Shown here piece after piece: positions 17,445-25,857 of a stretch of 64,000 bases of DNA; positions within the stretch are counted from its first letter, which is position 1, and each line of letters begins with the position of its first letter. The stretch covers positions 62,001 to 126,000 of the forward strand of contig NZ_PJNI01000010.1 of the NCBI RefSeq assembly GCF_002844555.1, written 5' to 3'. The notes beneath the pieces are model-generated. The model saw only the letters and a program-made list of their open reading frames with translations. It was not told the origin of the DNA and did no database searches. The translations under genes were made by a program, and so were the position numbers. This DNA is from Brumimicrobium salinarum (GTDB lineage Bacteria; Bacteroidota; Bacteroidia; Flavobacteriales_D; Crocinitomicaceae).

Positions 17445-18146
17445 ATGTCCGTTTTTAAATTTAAAGCATTTAATATTCATCAAGCTGGGGCAACTCAAAA
17501 AGTGGGAACGGATGCCATGGTGTTGGGCGCATCTTTAAAATTTACTTCAGCCAAAAATATTCTTGATGTTGGAACAGGGACAGGTGTAATTGCACTCATG
17601 TTGGCTCAGTATAATCCAAGTGCTGAAATCACAGGGCTAGATATTAATTCGGAAACAACCAAATTGGCAGATTATAACTTTAAAAATAGTGGGTTTTTGA
17701 ATAATTTTCGTGTTGTTAATGGTGATTTTTTAAGCTATAAGCCAGAACATCAGTTTGATTTAATTGTTTCAAATCCTCCTTTTTTTAAGACAAAAATGCC
17801 TTCACGTAATAAATTGCGTAGCTTAGCACGACATGAAGGCGAAATGACTGTCGAAAAATTAGTTTTGCATGCAACTAAACTGTTAACATCCACAGGAGAA
17901 CTTTGGTTGATCTTGCCTCAAGAACGAACGGATGCTCTATTAAAATTTAACGAGAAACTTACACTTGTAAAAAGAATTAAAATTTTCGGAAAACCAAATC
18001 ACCATGTACGAGATATTTTGGCTCTATCAAAAGAGAATGGTTCAGGTGTTCCTGAGGTTACAAGTTTAACAATTCGCAATTTGAAAAATGAATATACTGA
18101 AGCTTATAAAACCCTAACAAAGGAATTTCATTTTAATAAACTCTAA
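17445..18146 (+). CDS. tRNA1(Val) (adenine(37)-N6)-methyltransferase-like protein (YfiC/TrmN6)
   Basis: A 233-residue class I SAM-dependent methyltransferase. Motif I is DVGTGTGVIALMLAQ, the acidic end of beta-2 is GLDINSE, and motif IV is NPPFF, the signature of N6-adenine methyltransferases. The N-terminal FKFKAFNIHQAGATQKVGTDAMVLGA matches the TrmN6 pattern in its substrate loop. TrmN6 methylates A37 of one tRNA-Val in relatives. It probably belongs to the rpsP-rimM unit, 40 bp downstream, so the unit serves translation. Confidence 0.85.
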   Translation: MSVFKFKAFNIHQAGATQKVGTDAMVLGASLKFTSAKNILDVGTGTGVIALMLAQYNPSAEITGLDINSETTKLADYNFKNSGFLNNFRVVNGDFLSYKPEHQFDLIVSNPPFFKTKMPSRNKLRSLARHEGEMTVEKLVLHATKLLTSTGELWLILPQERTDALLKFNEKLTLVKRIKIFGKPNHHVRDILALSKENGSGVPEVTSLTIRNLKNEYTEAYKTLTKEFHFNKL

Positions 18147-18152
18147 TTCTTC

Positions 18153-18187
18153 AAGGGTTAACTGCTGTTTGATTCACCCTTTTTTTA
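18153..18187 (+). terminator. Probable terminator after the methyltransferase gene
   Basis: AAGGGT (18153-18158) pairs with ACCCTT (18176-18181) and is followed by a T-run to 18187. The loop is long (17 nt), so the call is moderate. Confidence 0.55.
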
Positions 18188-18302
18188 TGATGTTTTAACC
18201 TGATGCTAAAAAAAAAGCAACTTATCATTATTTCAATCGCTTATTTATTGTAATCGCGCACCCTGGAAAGGTATTGAAGTCAAATAGATTGTTTTTCTAG
18301 TA

Positions 18303-18941
18303 TTATAATTTGAAAGATAAACCACCATTTATAATTCCACCTTGTCCAAGTCCTAAAGCAACGTTTAGACCTAGGTTTTGAGTAAAAAAGTATCTGGCAC
18401 CGACACCAATTTTAGCTGCAATGGGAAAAAGACCAACTCCAACGTCGTTTATTGAATTGGGGTTATTAGATTTAAAACTAATTTTTCTTTTTGCGTATCC
18501 GGCTGCTACAACAAAATAAGCATCAAAATTATCAGCACCTTTTAAAAAGTGGTAGTTGAAGCTAAACATAAAACCAGGTTTGTGTGTGTTATATTCATAT
18601 GTATACGTTTTTGTATAGTACTCATTCGTATTTGAATTATATTCTTCCACATCTTCTTTATACGATAAATTAGTATTGTTGAATCCAATTTCTAGACCTA
18701 AACCAATATTGTCACTAATCATGTATTCACCTCTAAGTCCCAAAGGACCGATGCCTTTCACGGTTACATCTTTTTCATAGCCAGAATTTAATGCAGCGCC
18801 TTTTAAAATAACGGTGTACAAGTTGGGAAATCCATAATAGGTATCAATAATTATATCATCTTTCTTAACAACTTGGGCTTTTAAATTACTTGCAGTTCCG
18901 ATAACAAAAAATGTAATAAGTAGTAATATATAGTTTCTCAT
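18303..18941 (-). CDS. Outer-membrane beta-barrel protein
   Basis: A 212-residue protein with a signal peptide (MRNYILLLITFFVIGTASNLKAQ), followed by alternating hydrophobic/polar beta strands rich in Gly, Tyr and aromatic residues, ending in GGIINGGLSFKL with a terminal aliphatic residue. This fits a small eight-strand OmpA/OmpW-like barrel of the Bacteroidota porin-family type. ATG at 18941 is chosen because it directly opens the signal peptide; an open frame extends 16 codons further upstream. Substrate or ligand is unknown. Confidence 0.75.
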   Translation of the reverse strand: MRNYILLLITFFVIGTASNLKAQVVKKDDIIIDTYYGFPNLYTVILKGAALNSGYEKDVTVKGIGPLGLRGEYMISDNIGLGLEIGFNNTNLSYKEDVEEYNSNTNEYYTKTYTYEYNTHKPGFMFSFNYHFLKGADNFDAYFVVAAGYAKRKISFKSNNPNSINDVGVGLFPIAAKIGVGARYFFTQNLGLNVALGLGQGGIINGGLSFKL

Positions 18942-19033
18942 GATAATTATTTTAGATTCAAATATAAAATAAATATATAAAATAAGCACATAAAAGGTTC
19001 ATAATCAATTGAAGTTATTATTCGTATGTTGCG

Positions 19034-20308
19034 TTAACCAGCTGTGTTTTTTAATTGTGCTTTTATAAACGGCAGTTTGGGTGCCAAGAAATATCCTGTT
19101 AAACTTGCAAATAAAATAGGAATTAAATAGGTGAATCCTGTTAAGGTTGCTACTAAAATGGTTGTACTCATTGGCGTGCGGGTTACAGTAGCGTTAATCG
19201 CTGCCATGCTACAGATAATAGCCAACGAAGTATTAATATGAGGAAAGAGTTCTGAGATAATTAATCCTGTCGTTGCGCCTACAAAGAACAAAGGAATGAT
19301 AAACCCACCGCGCCAACCAGATGTGACTGTAATAGATATCGCTGTAATTTTGAAAAATAAAATGGCGAACAGCATAGTTACGGTATAAGAAGTCGTAAGT
19401 AATTCATTGACCTCGTAATGACTAAAGTAACGCGTAATTGGAAAAGCGTAAGAAATGAAGCCTAGAAAGATTCCTCCAATCATCATTTTGATATAAATTG
19501 GAAGTTTTTTCCATTCAAAAATCTTTTTAAAGCCTTTGGTTAAGTAAATGAAAAACCATCCCACAGCCGCAGCTATTACTCCATATATAACTGCCAAGCC
19601 AAAGTCGAACATGCCTTTGTATTCGTATACAGGTACCTCCCAAAGTGCACCTAAGCCAAGACTTATAATCAGAGCAAATACCATATAACTAAATAAACTT
19701 GAAACCAAAGCAGGTGTAATAGCTCTATAGTATTGAACTACGTGTTTGTGGTGCAAGATTTCTAAAGCGAATAAACTTCCGCCTAGTGGTGCACCAAATA
19801 ATGCGGTAAAACCTGAGGCCATTCCTGCAATACTCATCGAACGTAGTTCTTCTCCTTTCAATCGGAAGAGTTTGCCTAGCCAGGTTCCAGTTGAGCCTGT
19901 AACTTGAACAAGGGGTGCTTCTGGACCTAAACTTCCACCTGAGCCCACACATAAAAGAGAGGATAAAATCATGGAAGGATTGCGTTTGGGGTCAAGCTTC
20001 CCCTTGTTGAAGCGTATGTTGTTGACAATTAGTGATATTTCTCCAGGGTCTCCAATCAAGTGAATGATTAATCCTGCTAATAGGCCTGATATTGTCATAG
20101 TTGGAACAACGAGCCATCCTTCAAACTGACCTAAGAAGCCAATTACAACTTCTAAAACAATCCAATAGACTCCAGCAATAAGTCCACCCAATAATCCTAA
20201 TATTGCCCACAGGAAAAAAGTACGGCTAAATAAGAATGGGTTGAACCGAATGGGCTGATCCAATATGTTTAAATAATTAACAAGCTTTCTTCTACTTTTT
20301 AATTTCAC
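19034..20308 (-). CDS. ClC family chloride channel / H+/Cl- exchanger
   Basis: An inner-membrane protein of 424 residues with about 10-12 membrane segments and the ClC motifs GSGGSLGPEAPLVQ (the usual GREGP filter, with the gating Glu kept but flanked differently) and GGFIIPLFFVGATTG (the second filter loop). ClC proteins either conduct chloride or exchange two Cl- for one H+. The internal 'proton glutamate' position was not checked, so channel versus exchanger is open. The best start is a GTG at 20308. No cytoplasmic CBS domains are present. Confidence 0.88.
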   Translation of the reverse strand: MKLKSRRKLVNYLNILDQPIRFNPFLFSRTFFLWAILGLLGGLIAGVYWIVLEVVIGFLGQFEGWLVVPTMTISGLLAGLIIHLIGDPGEISLIVNNIRFNKGKLDPKRNPSMILSSLLCVGSGGSLGPEAPLVQVTGSTGTWLGKLFRLKGEELRSMSIAGMASGFTALFGAPLGGSLFALEILHHKHVVQYYRAITPALVSSLFSYMVFALIISLGLGALWEVPVYEYKGMFDFGLAVIYGVIAAAVGWFFIYLTKGFKKIFEWKKLPIYIKMMIGGIFLGFISYAFPITRYFSHYEVNELLTTSYTVTMLFAILFFKITAISITVTSGWRGGFIIPLFFVGATTGLIISELFPHINTSLAIICSMAAINATVTRTPMSTTILVATLTGFTYLIPILFASLTGYFLAPKLPFIKAQLKNTAG

Positions 20309-20423
20309 AACTATAAAAGGTCTTTTACTGATTAAAAAATGCGAATGTAGTAATTTGTTAAGGGAGAAATAGAGGTTTTACTCTTTTAATGTTTTGGTTT
20401 GTATGAAAAGCTGTTGTTTAGTT

Positions 20424-20581
20424 CAGGGTAGATAAGGCCGCCAGCGGAAACGGATAGCTTGCTGAACTTTGCCTTGTTGTTTTCTAAAACAGGAAAAAGC
20501 GACCACCGGAAGCTCTTTTGCTGAGCAATAGAAACCACTAGGTAAGAAGGCAACTAGCAGTGGTAGATGGATTACGGCTCC
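20424..20581. other. GC-richer structured intergenic block, possible small RNA or repeat
   Basis: Between the ClC and lipocalin genes lies about 158 bp that is clearly richer in G and C than its surroundings and has no coding frame. It can form several local stems: CCG/CGG near 20438-20447, GCTC/GAGC at 20512-20526, and ACCACT (20534-20539) with AGTGGT (20559-20564) enclosing two CTAG words. I do not recognise it as tmRNA, RNase P RNA, SRP RNA or 6S RNA. It may be a non-coding RNA or a dispersed repeat. Confidence 0.4.
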
Positions 20582-20644
20582 AAAATAAATAAGATTTGTT
20601 GGTGATTTGATGATTAAAATTGTAACTTTAAATAAATAGATAAT

Positions 20645-21163
20645 ATGAATAAATTACTGATTATGGGGTTGTTTTTAAGTTTATTTGGTTGTGCAACTAT
20701 TCCTAAAAAAGCAGAAGCAGTAAAAGGATTTAATGCTGACCAATATTTAGGAAAATGGTATGAAATAGCACGCTTTGATTTTCGTTTTGAAAAGAACCTA
20801 AACAATACGACAGCAGAATACTCTAAAAATGAGGACGGAACGATTAAGGTCATCAACAAAGGCTATAACTATGTCAAAAAAGAATGGACCTCAGCTGAAG
20901 GGAAAGCAAAGTTTGTGAAAGATGCTGAAACAGCAATGTTAAAAGTATCCTTCTTTGGACCGTTTTATTCTGGATACAATGTGATTGAATTGGATAAAGA
21001 TTACCAATATGCATTAGTGGCTGGAGAAAGTTTGAAATATTTATGGATTTTGTCGAGAACGCCAAGCCTTCCCAACAAAATTAAAGAAAAGTATATTCAA
21101 AAGGCACGAGAAATTGGGTATAAAACTGAGAATTTGGTGTGGGTGAGTCACGACGGTAATTGA
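20645..21163 (+). CDS. Bacterial lipocalin (Blc-like lipoprotein)
   Basis: A 172-residue outer-membrane lipocalin. It has a lipoprotein signal peptide with a lipobox ending at Cys16 (LFGC), then the lipocalin motif QYLGKWYEIARFDFRFE with the invariant GxW, the middle barrel strands with FFGPFYSGYNVIELD, and the WILSRTP motif near the end. Blc-type proteins bind fatty acids or lysophospholipids and help maintain the envelope under stress. It is monocistronic. Confidence 0.93.
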   Translation: MNKLLIMGLFLSLFGCATIPKKAEAVKGFNADQYLGKWYEIARFDFRFEKNLNNTTAEYSKNEDGTIKVINKGYNYVKKEWTSAEGKAKFVKDAETAMLKVSFFGPFYSGYNVIELDKDYQYALVAGESLKYLWILSRTPSLPNKIKEKYIQKAREIGYKTENLVWVSHDGN

Positions 21164-21281
21164 ATTGTGAACTATGTACTTTCTCAATAGGGTGTATCGT
21201 TTTGGTTATTCACGATTTACTCCATTCAAATGTTTCGGAAATGATGATTCGTGAACTAACTGTTTTCGTAGAGAAATTGTT

Positions 21282-21289
21282 TACTTTTG
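21282..21289 (+). promoter_or_regulatory. Candidate -7 box almost touching a start codon
   Basis: TACTTTTG matches TAnnTTTG and ends 4 nt before the ATG at 21294. If used, the transcript would be leaderless or nearly so. Confidence 0.4.
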
Positions 21290-21293
21290 CAAG

Positions 21294-23000
21294 ATGAAAT
21301 ATATTTTTATTCTATTTTTTACAGTTTCAACGCTTGCTTTTGCTCAAGATGAAACCTTATCTATCGTTTCTTATAACCTTTTAAATTTTCCAGATGGAAG
21401 AGATGATTGTGGATACAACACTGTCGTTCCTAATCGTGCAGATACTTTAAAGAAAATTACAGATTATTTGCAACCCGATATTTTTGTTGCTTGCGAGGTG
21501 CAAACTCAAGCGGGAGTTGATGCTGTTTTAAATGATGCGTTAAACGGAAATGGAAATACAAACTATGCTGCTGCGCTTTTTAGTGGAAGTGGGTATTTGC
21601 ACAACGCGATGTTTTACAATACCGATAAACTTGTGCTAAAAGAACAGCATGTGGTTGTAAGTTCGCCTCGTGATATTGACCATTATGTTTTGTATTTGAA
21701 AGATCCAAATTTGAGTGTTTTTTATGATACTACATTCATTGAGGTTTTTATGATGCATTTAAAGGCAGGAAATTCAACTTCAAGTGAAGCACAAAGAGAA
21801 ACACAAACCCAGGTATTAATGGATTATATTGCTACACGACCAACAGATAGAAATATTTTTGTGGGTGGAGATATGAATGTATACAGTTCTAACGATGACG
21901 GGTATAAAAATCTAACATCTGGTCCTTTTGCTTTGAAAGATCCGATTAATATGCCTGGAGATTGGAACAATACATCTTCTTACTCTGAAATCCATACGCA
22001 ATCTACAAGGTTGAGCCAAAATTATGACTGTGGCTCAAAAGGGGGGATGGATGATCGCTTTGATCAAATTTTAGTTTCTCAAAACGTGATGAACAACACT
22101 GATAATATTGAATATCAAACAGGAAGCTACCGTGCTGTAGGAAATGATGGAAATCATTATAATTCGAATTTGATGTCGGGTTCGAATAGTATGTATCCAC
22201 GAAATGTTGTTCGTGCTTTGTACTATATGTCTGATCATTTACCTGTAGAGTTGAAGGTTGATGTTACTTATCCAACCGAAAATGGTTTGGCTTTGGTTCC
22301 TTCACAAGAGAAAGTTTCGTGTAATGGTGGTTCAGACGGTGAAGCTTCGATAACACCTAATTTAGGACAAGCGCCTTATACTTATTTATGGGATGCCAAT
22401 GCCAACAACCAAACAACAGCAACGGCGACTAATTTATCTGCAGGAACGTATTGTGTAACGGTAACTGATGATCTAGGAGAGACAGATGCTTATTGTGTAA
22501 CTGTTAGTCAGCCAGAAGCGCTTATGGTAAATTCTTTCGTTGCTCCTGACCCTAATGGAAATTGTGATGGAAGCATTCAGTTAATTGTTGCAGGCGGAGT
22601 TTCACCGTATAGTTATGCATGGACTCAGCTTTCAGGAAACAATCAAGCCTTAGCCACAGATTTATGTGCTGGGACTTATGAAGTTGTTGTTACTGATGCA
22701 GCTGGTTGCGAATTTGTTATTGAAAAAACGGTAAATGGAACCACAGGGATATCAGTTGAGAAAAATGAAAAAATTAGACTTTATCCAAATCCGGTACAGG
22801 ATAAGTTGACTATCCAAACGGATAAACAAATCAGTGATATACGAATAATGAGTGTCTTAGGAAAAGAAATGCAGATTCAATACACAGAAATTGAGGAAGG
22901 CTTGTATGAACTAAATACCCGTTCTTTAGCGGCAGGAACATATATTGTATTGATGGAAATTGACCGTGTAATGAGCAGTTTTCGTATTGTTATTCAGTAG
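21294..23000 (+). CDS. Exported endonuclease/exonuclease/phosphatase-like protein with SprB repeats and T9SS sorting domain
   Basis: A 568-residue exported protein. After a signal peptide (KYIFILFFTVSTLAFAQ) comes an endonuclease/exonuclease/phosphatase domain (about 20-325) with SIVSYNLLNFPDG, the conserved FVGGDMNVYSSND and the terminal SDHLPVELKV motif that carries the catalytic Asp-His. Two SprB-like repeats follow (LVPSQEKVSCNGGSDG and a second starting VNSFVAPDPNGNCDGS), each ending in a GTYCVTVTD-type strand. The C-terminus is a type A T9SS signal (YPNPVQDKL ... GTYIVLMEI), so it should be secreted or anchored on the cell surface. A role in extracellular DNA or phosphoester use is inferred, not shown. 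Confidence 0.88.
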   Translation: MKYIFILFFTVSTLAFAQDETLSIVSYNLLNFPDGRDDCGYNTVVPNRADTLKKITDYLQPDIFVACEVQTQAGVDAVLNDALNGNGNTNYAAALFSGSGYLHNAMFYNTDKLVLKEQHVVVSSPRDIDHYVLYLKDPNLSVFYDTTFIEVFMMHLKAGNSTSSEAQRETQTQVLMDYIATRPTDRNIFVGGDMNVYSSNDDGYKNLTSGPFALKDPINMPGDWNNTSSYSEIHTQSTRLSQNYDCGSKGGMDDRFDQILVSQNVMNNTDNIEYQTGSYRAVGNDGNHYNSNLMSGSNSMYPRNVVRALYYMSDHLPVELKVDVTYPTENGLALVPSQEKVSCNGGSDGEASITPNLGQAPYTYLWDANANNQTTATATNLSAGTYCVTVTDDLGETDAYCVTVSQPEALMVNSFVAPDPNGNCDGSIQLIVAGGVSPYSYAWTQLSGNNQALATDLCAGTYEVVVTDAAGCEFVIEKTVNGTTGISVEKNEKIRLYPNPVQDKLTIQTDKQISDIRIMSVLGKEMQIQYTEIEEGLYELNTRSLAAGTYIVLMEIDRVMSSFRIVIQ

Positions 23001-23038
23001 CCAGCGTAAAATTGATTTACCACAAATTATTAACCAAC

Positions 23039-23075
23039 AAAAAAGCGAGAAACAATTAAGTTTCCCGCTTTTTTT
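23039..23075. terminator. Bidirectional terminator between the T9SS nuclease gene and lpdA
   Basis: Arms at 23039-23053 and 23060-23074 pair at 14 of 15 positions around a short loop, with an A-run on one side and a T-run on the other. The two genes converge here. Confidence 0.85.
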
Positions 23076-23096
23076 AATGTATAATATTGATTGTCA

Positions 23097-24488
23097 TTAT
23101 AAATGAATCACTTCATCATAAGCAGCCGCAGCCGCTTCCATAACAGCCTCTGACATTGTTGGGTGAGGGTGAACTGTTTTAATCAATTCTTCACCTGTTG
23201 TTTCAAGTTTTCTAACTGCAACTAATTCAGCAATCATTTCCGTTACGTTCATTCCAATCATGTGACCACCTAATAACTCTCCATATTTGGCGTCAAAAAT
23301 CAATTTAACGAATCCTTCGTTTGCTCCAGCAGCACTTGCTTTACCAGAAGCTGAGAAAGGGAATTTTCCGATTTTCAATTCATATCCAGCTTCTTTTGCT
23401 TGTTCTTCGGTATATCCTACAGAAGATATTTCAGGAGATGCATACGTACATCCTGGAATATTGTTGTAGTCTAAAGGCTCTGGGTTGTGTCCAGCAATTT
23501 TCTCAACACAAAGAATCCCTTCAGCACTTGCTACGTGAGCTAATGCTTGTCCAGGAACACAATCTCCAATCGCATAGTAACCTGGTATGTTTGTTTGGTA
23601 GTAGTCATTCACTAAGATTTTACCTTTATCTGTAGCAATTCCTACGTCCTCAAGTCCAATTCCTTCAATGTTTGCTTCAATACCAACTGCAGACAATACC
23701 ACATCGCATTCAATGGTTTCTTCTCCTTTTTTGGTTTTCACGTGAGCTGTACATTTACCGCTTTTTACGTCAACTTTCTCAACTGAAGAACTCGTCATTA
23801 CTTTAATGCCTTGTTTTTTCAAGCTTTTAGTTAACTCTTTCGATACATCTTTATCTTCAACAGGAACAATTCTATCTTGGAATTCAACAACTGTTACATC
23901 GGTTCCTAATGAGTTGTAAAAATAAGCGAACTCAATTCCGATCGCTCCAGAACCTACAACGACCATTTTCTTAGGTTGTTTTTCTAAAGACATTGCTTCT
24001 CTATATCCAATAATGTTTTTTCCGTCTTGTGGAAGATTTGGCAATTGACGAGAACGAGCTCCTGTGGCTATAATTACACCTTTCGATGCAGCGTAAGTTT
24101 CCTTTTTACCTTTGTCATCAGTAACTTCTACTTTCTTTCCAGCGATCACTTTACCGAATCCGTTGATGACATCAATTTTGTTCTTCTTCATTAAGAATTG
24201 AACACCTTTACTCATTCCTTCGGCTACACCACGACTTCTTTTGATTACTTTTCCGAAATCTGCTTTGGCTTCTTTAACAGAAATACCATAATCTTCTGCA
24301 TGATTCAAGTAATCAAATACATTAGCACTTTTTAGTAAAGCTTTCGTAGGAATACATCCCCAGTTCAAACAAACTCCACCAAGAGATTCTTTTTCAACTA
24401 CAGCTGTTTTTAATCCCAACTGTGAAGCGCGGATTGCGGTAACATATCCGCCTGGTCCACTTCCAACAACAATAATATCGTAACTCAT
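23097..24488 (-). CDS. lpdA: Dihydrolipoyl dehydrogenase (E3)
   Basis: The FAD-dependent E3 enzyme reoxidises lipoyl groups of the pyruvate and 2-oxoglutarate dehydrogenase complexes and reduces NAD+. The 463-residue protein has the FAD motif VVGSGPGGYVTAIRASQ, the redox-active disulfide Cys40/Cys45 in GGVCLNWGCIPTKAL, the NAD-binding VVGSGAIGIEFAYFY, the second FAD contact YAIGDCVPG and the catalytic HPHPTMSE near the C-terminus. It is a single gene, not linked to the E1 beta gene at 5 kb. A very similar disulfide oxidoreductase family exists, but the HPHPT motif supports E3. Confidence 0.95.
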   Translation of the reverse strand: MSYDIIVVGSGPGGYVTAIRASQLGLKTAVVEKESLGGVCLNWGCIPTKALLKSANVFDYLNHAEDYGISVKEAKADFGKVIKRSRGVAEGMSKGVQFLMKKNKIDVINGFGKVIAGKKVEVTDDKGKKETYAASKGVIIATGARSRQLPNLPQDGKNIIGYREAMSLEKQPKKMVVVGSGAIGIEFAYFYNSLGTDVTVVEFQDRIVPVEDKDVSKELTKSLKKQGIKVMTSSSVEKVDVKSGKCTAHVKTKKGEETIECDVVLSAVGIEANIEGIGLEDVGIATDKGKILVNDYYQTNIPGYYAIGDCVPGQALAHVASAEGILCVEKIAGHNPEPLDYNNIPGCTYASPEISSVGYTEEQAKEAGYELKIGKFPFSASGKASAAGANEGFVKLIFDAKYGELLGGHMIGMNVTEMIAELVAVRKLETTGEELIKTVHPHPTMSEAVMEAAAAAYDEVIHL

Positions 24489-24749
24489 ATTCTTAGATTT
24501 TTCAAATTTCGTAGTGCGAATTTAATGATTTAAGCCTTAAAAAGCGGATAATGATGCAGAATTTTTAAACATCAAATAAGAAAGCCTAATAAAAATGTTT
24601 GTCTTCCTTTTAATTAAAAGAAAAGCCCTGTTGTAAATTAACAGACCTTATCCATATTTTATGTAAGGATCAAATCTTAACACGCAGTATTCACCGCTTT
24701 TTGTGATCAATGCAAAAAAACCAAATATTCAATCATTTACATTGTTTGT

Positions 24750-25144
24750 TTAACCCGGATTATTCATGCATTTAATTTTAAATCTATTCTAGGCACAAGA
24801 CCTAAAGTAATATATGTATATTTCGCGGGGCTTGTAACGACGAATAGATCAAAATTAAATCAAAATCTTACAAATACACAAATACCCAAAAATGGGTTTC
24901 TCAAATTTTACAGGAAATACAGTTAAAATACTGACTTACAAATGTTAATATTCTTAAACTTTAAGATTGGTGAATAATTCGGGTTAAAATCATTTACATA
25001 CCCAAATTTGGGGTACTGCTTGCGATTGTCTTTGTGCATTTATTATGCGGATAACTTATTGTAATGCAAATGTATAACTATAAAGTTAAACATCTTGTAT
25101 CTAAACAAAGCTAATCGCATGAACCGAGCCCGCGAGCTCAACGA
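24750..25144. repeat. Degenerate relatives of the 30.2-kb inverted-repeat element
   Basis: TTAACCCGGATTATT (24750-24764) equals the outer end of the left arm of the element at 30233. AATAATTCGGGTTAA (24973-24987) is its near inverted copy, and TGAACCGAGC...GAGCTCAACGA (25120-25144) equals the inner part of the right arm at 30478. The central palindrome is also shared. The parts appear rearranged or diverged relative to the cleaner copy. Confidence 0.6.
24999..25015. promoter_or_regulatory. 17-nt palindrome TACCCAAATTTGGGGTA, copy 1
   Basis: An imperfect palindrome on a CCCAAATTTGGG core. An identical 17-mer lies at 30389-30405, and a variant TACCCAAAAATGGGTTT at 24883-24899. The symmetry suggests a binding site for a dimeric protein, but no regulator is assigned. 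Confidence 0.5.
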
Positions 25145-25174
25145 CTAAAGGAGTTAATGATTCTATCTAACAAA

Positions 25175-25515
25175 TTGACTAAGTTACTAAAATCAGCTAT
25201 TTTATATCACAAAAGCCCCGCTACTTTAGAATACAGGTAATATTTTGATTCACGATTTTTTTTGTCATCATTTTTGTATTGCTACGCGACAAAAATGCCG
25301 CCAAAAAGAATTATACCGATATTTATAGCCCCGCGTTGCGCTTTGCTTACACGGGGCTATAATTACTTGACACCTTCAGCGTCAGGTGTAATTCAATCTA
25401 AAAAATTCGACTTAGTCGATGAAGTTAGCTATTTTATGTTACAAAAGACCCTGTCTTGGAATACGGGTTAATTGATAATCAATCGCGCGGAATTAACATT
25501 GTTCTTTATGACAAT
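25175..25515. repeat. 341-bp tandem duplication, copy 1
   Basis: This copy matches the next 341 bp at all but about five positions. It contains a strong hairpin (TATAGCCCCG/CGGGGCTATA), a second hairpin around TGACACC...AGGTGT, and is itself bracketed by imperfect direct repeats of about 40 bp beginning AGCTATTTTAT (25195 and 25437). Its last 45 bp or so copy the 3-prime end, including the stop codon, of the neighbouring T9SS gene. Confidence 0.85.
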
Positions 25516-25857
25516 TTGACTAAGTTACTAAAATCAGCTATTTTATATCACAAAAGCCCCGCTACTTTAGAATACAGGTAATATTTTGAGTCACGATTTT
25601 TTTTGTCATCATTTTTGTTTTGCTACGCGACAAAAATGCCGCCAAAAAGAATTATACCGATATTTATAGCCCCGCGTTGCGCTTCGCTTACACGGGGCTA
25701 TAATTACTTGACACCTTCAGCGTCAGGTGTAATTCAATCTAAAAAATTCGACTTAGTCGATGAAGTTAGCTATTTTATGTTACAAAAGACCCTGTCTTGG
25801 AATACGGGTTAATTGATAATCAATCGCGCGGAATTAACATTGTTCTTGGTGACAATT
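25516..25857. repeat. 341-bp tandem duplication, copy 2, overlapping the T9SS gene end
   Basis: This is the second copy, in direct orientation. Its right end lies inside the coding sequence of the minus-strand T9SS gene (25809-25857), so this is probably the original locus and copy 1 the duplicate. Differences from copy 1 are single bases such as G for T in the TTTTGA(G/T)TCACG stretch. Confidence 0.85.

Larger units (their letters stand above)
24489..25808. other. 1.3-kb gene-free spacer full of repeats
   Basis: The region between lpdA and the large T9SS gene holds no supportable gene. Its content is a set of repeats: ends of an inverted-repeat element (24750-25144), two palindromes (24883-24899 and 24999-25015), and a 341-bp tandem duplication (25175-25857). 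The two matching 69-codon open frames inside the duplication start with TTG, have no family match and span strong hairpins, so I do not call them genes. Confidence 0.6.

Noticed and set aside
20614-20859. Minus-strand frame opposite the lipocalin gene
   Set aside because: It is the shadow of the lipocalin coding sequence, which has a lipobox and the GxW motif.
25262-25812. Two nearly identical 69-codon open frames in tandem
   Set aside because: They start with TTG, lie wholly inside the 341-bp duplicated unit, cross strong hairpins and match no family. They are explained by the duplication.
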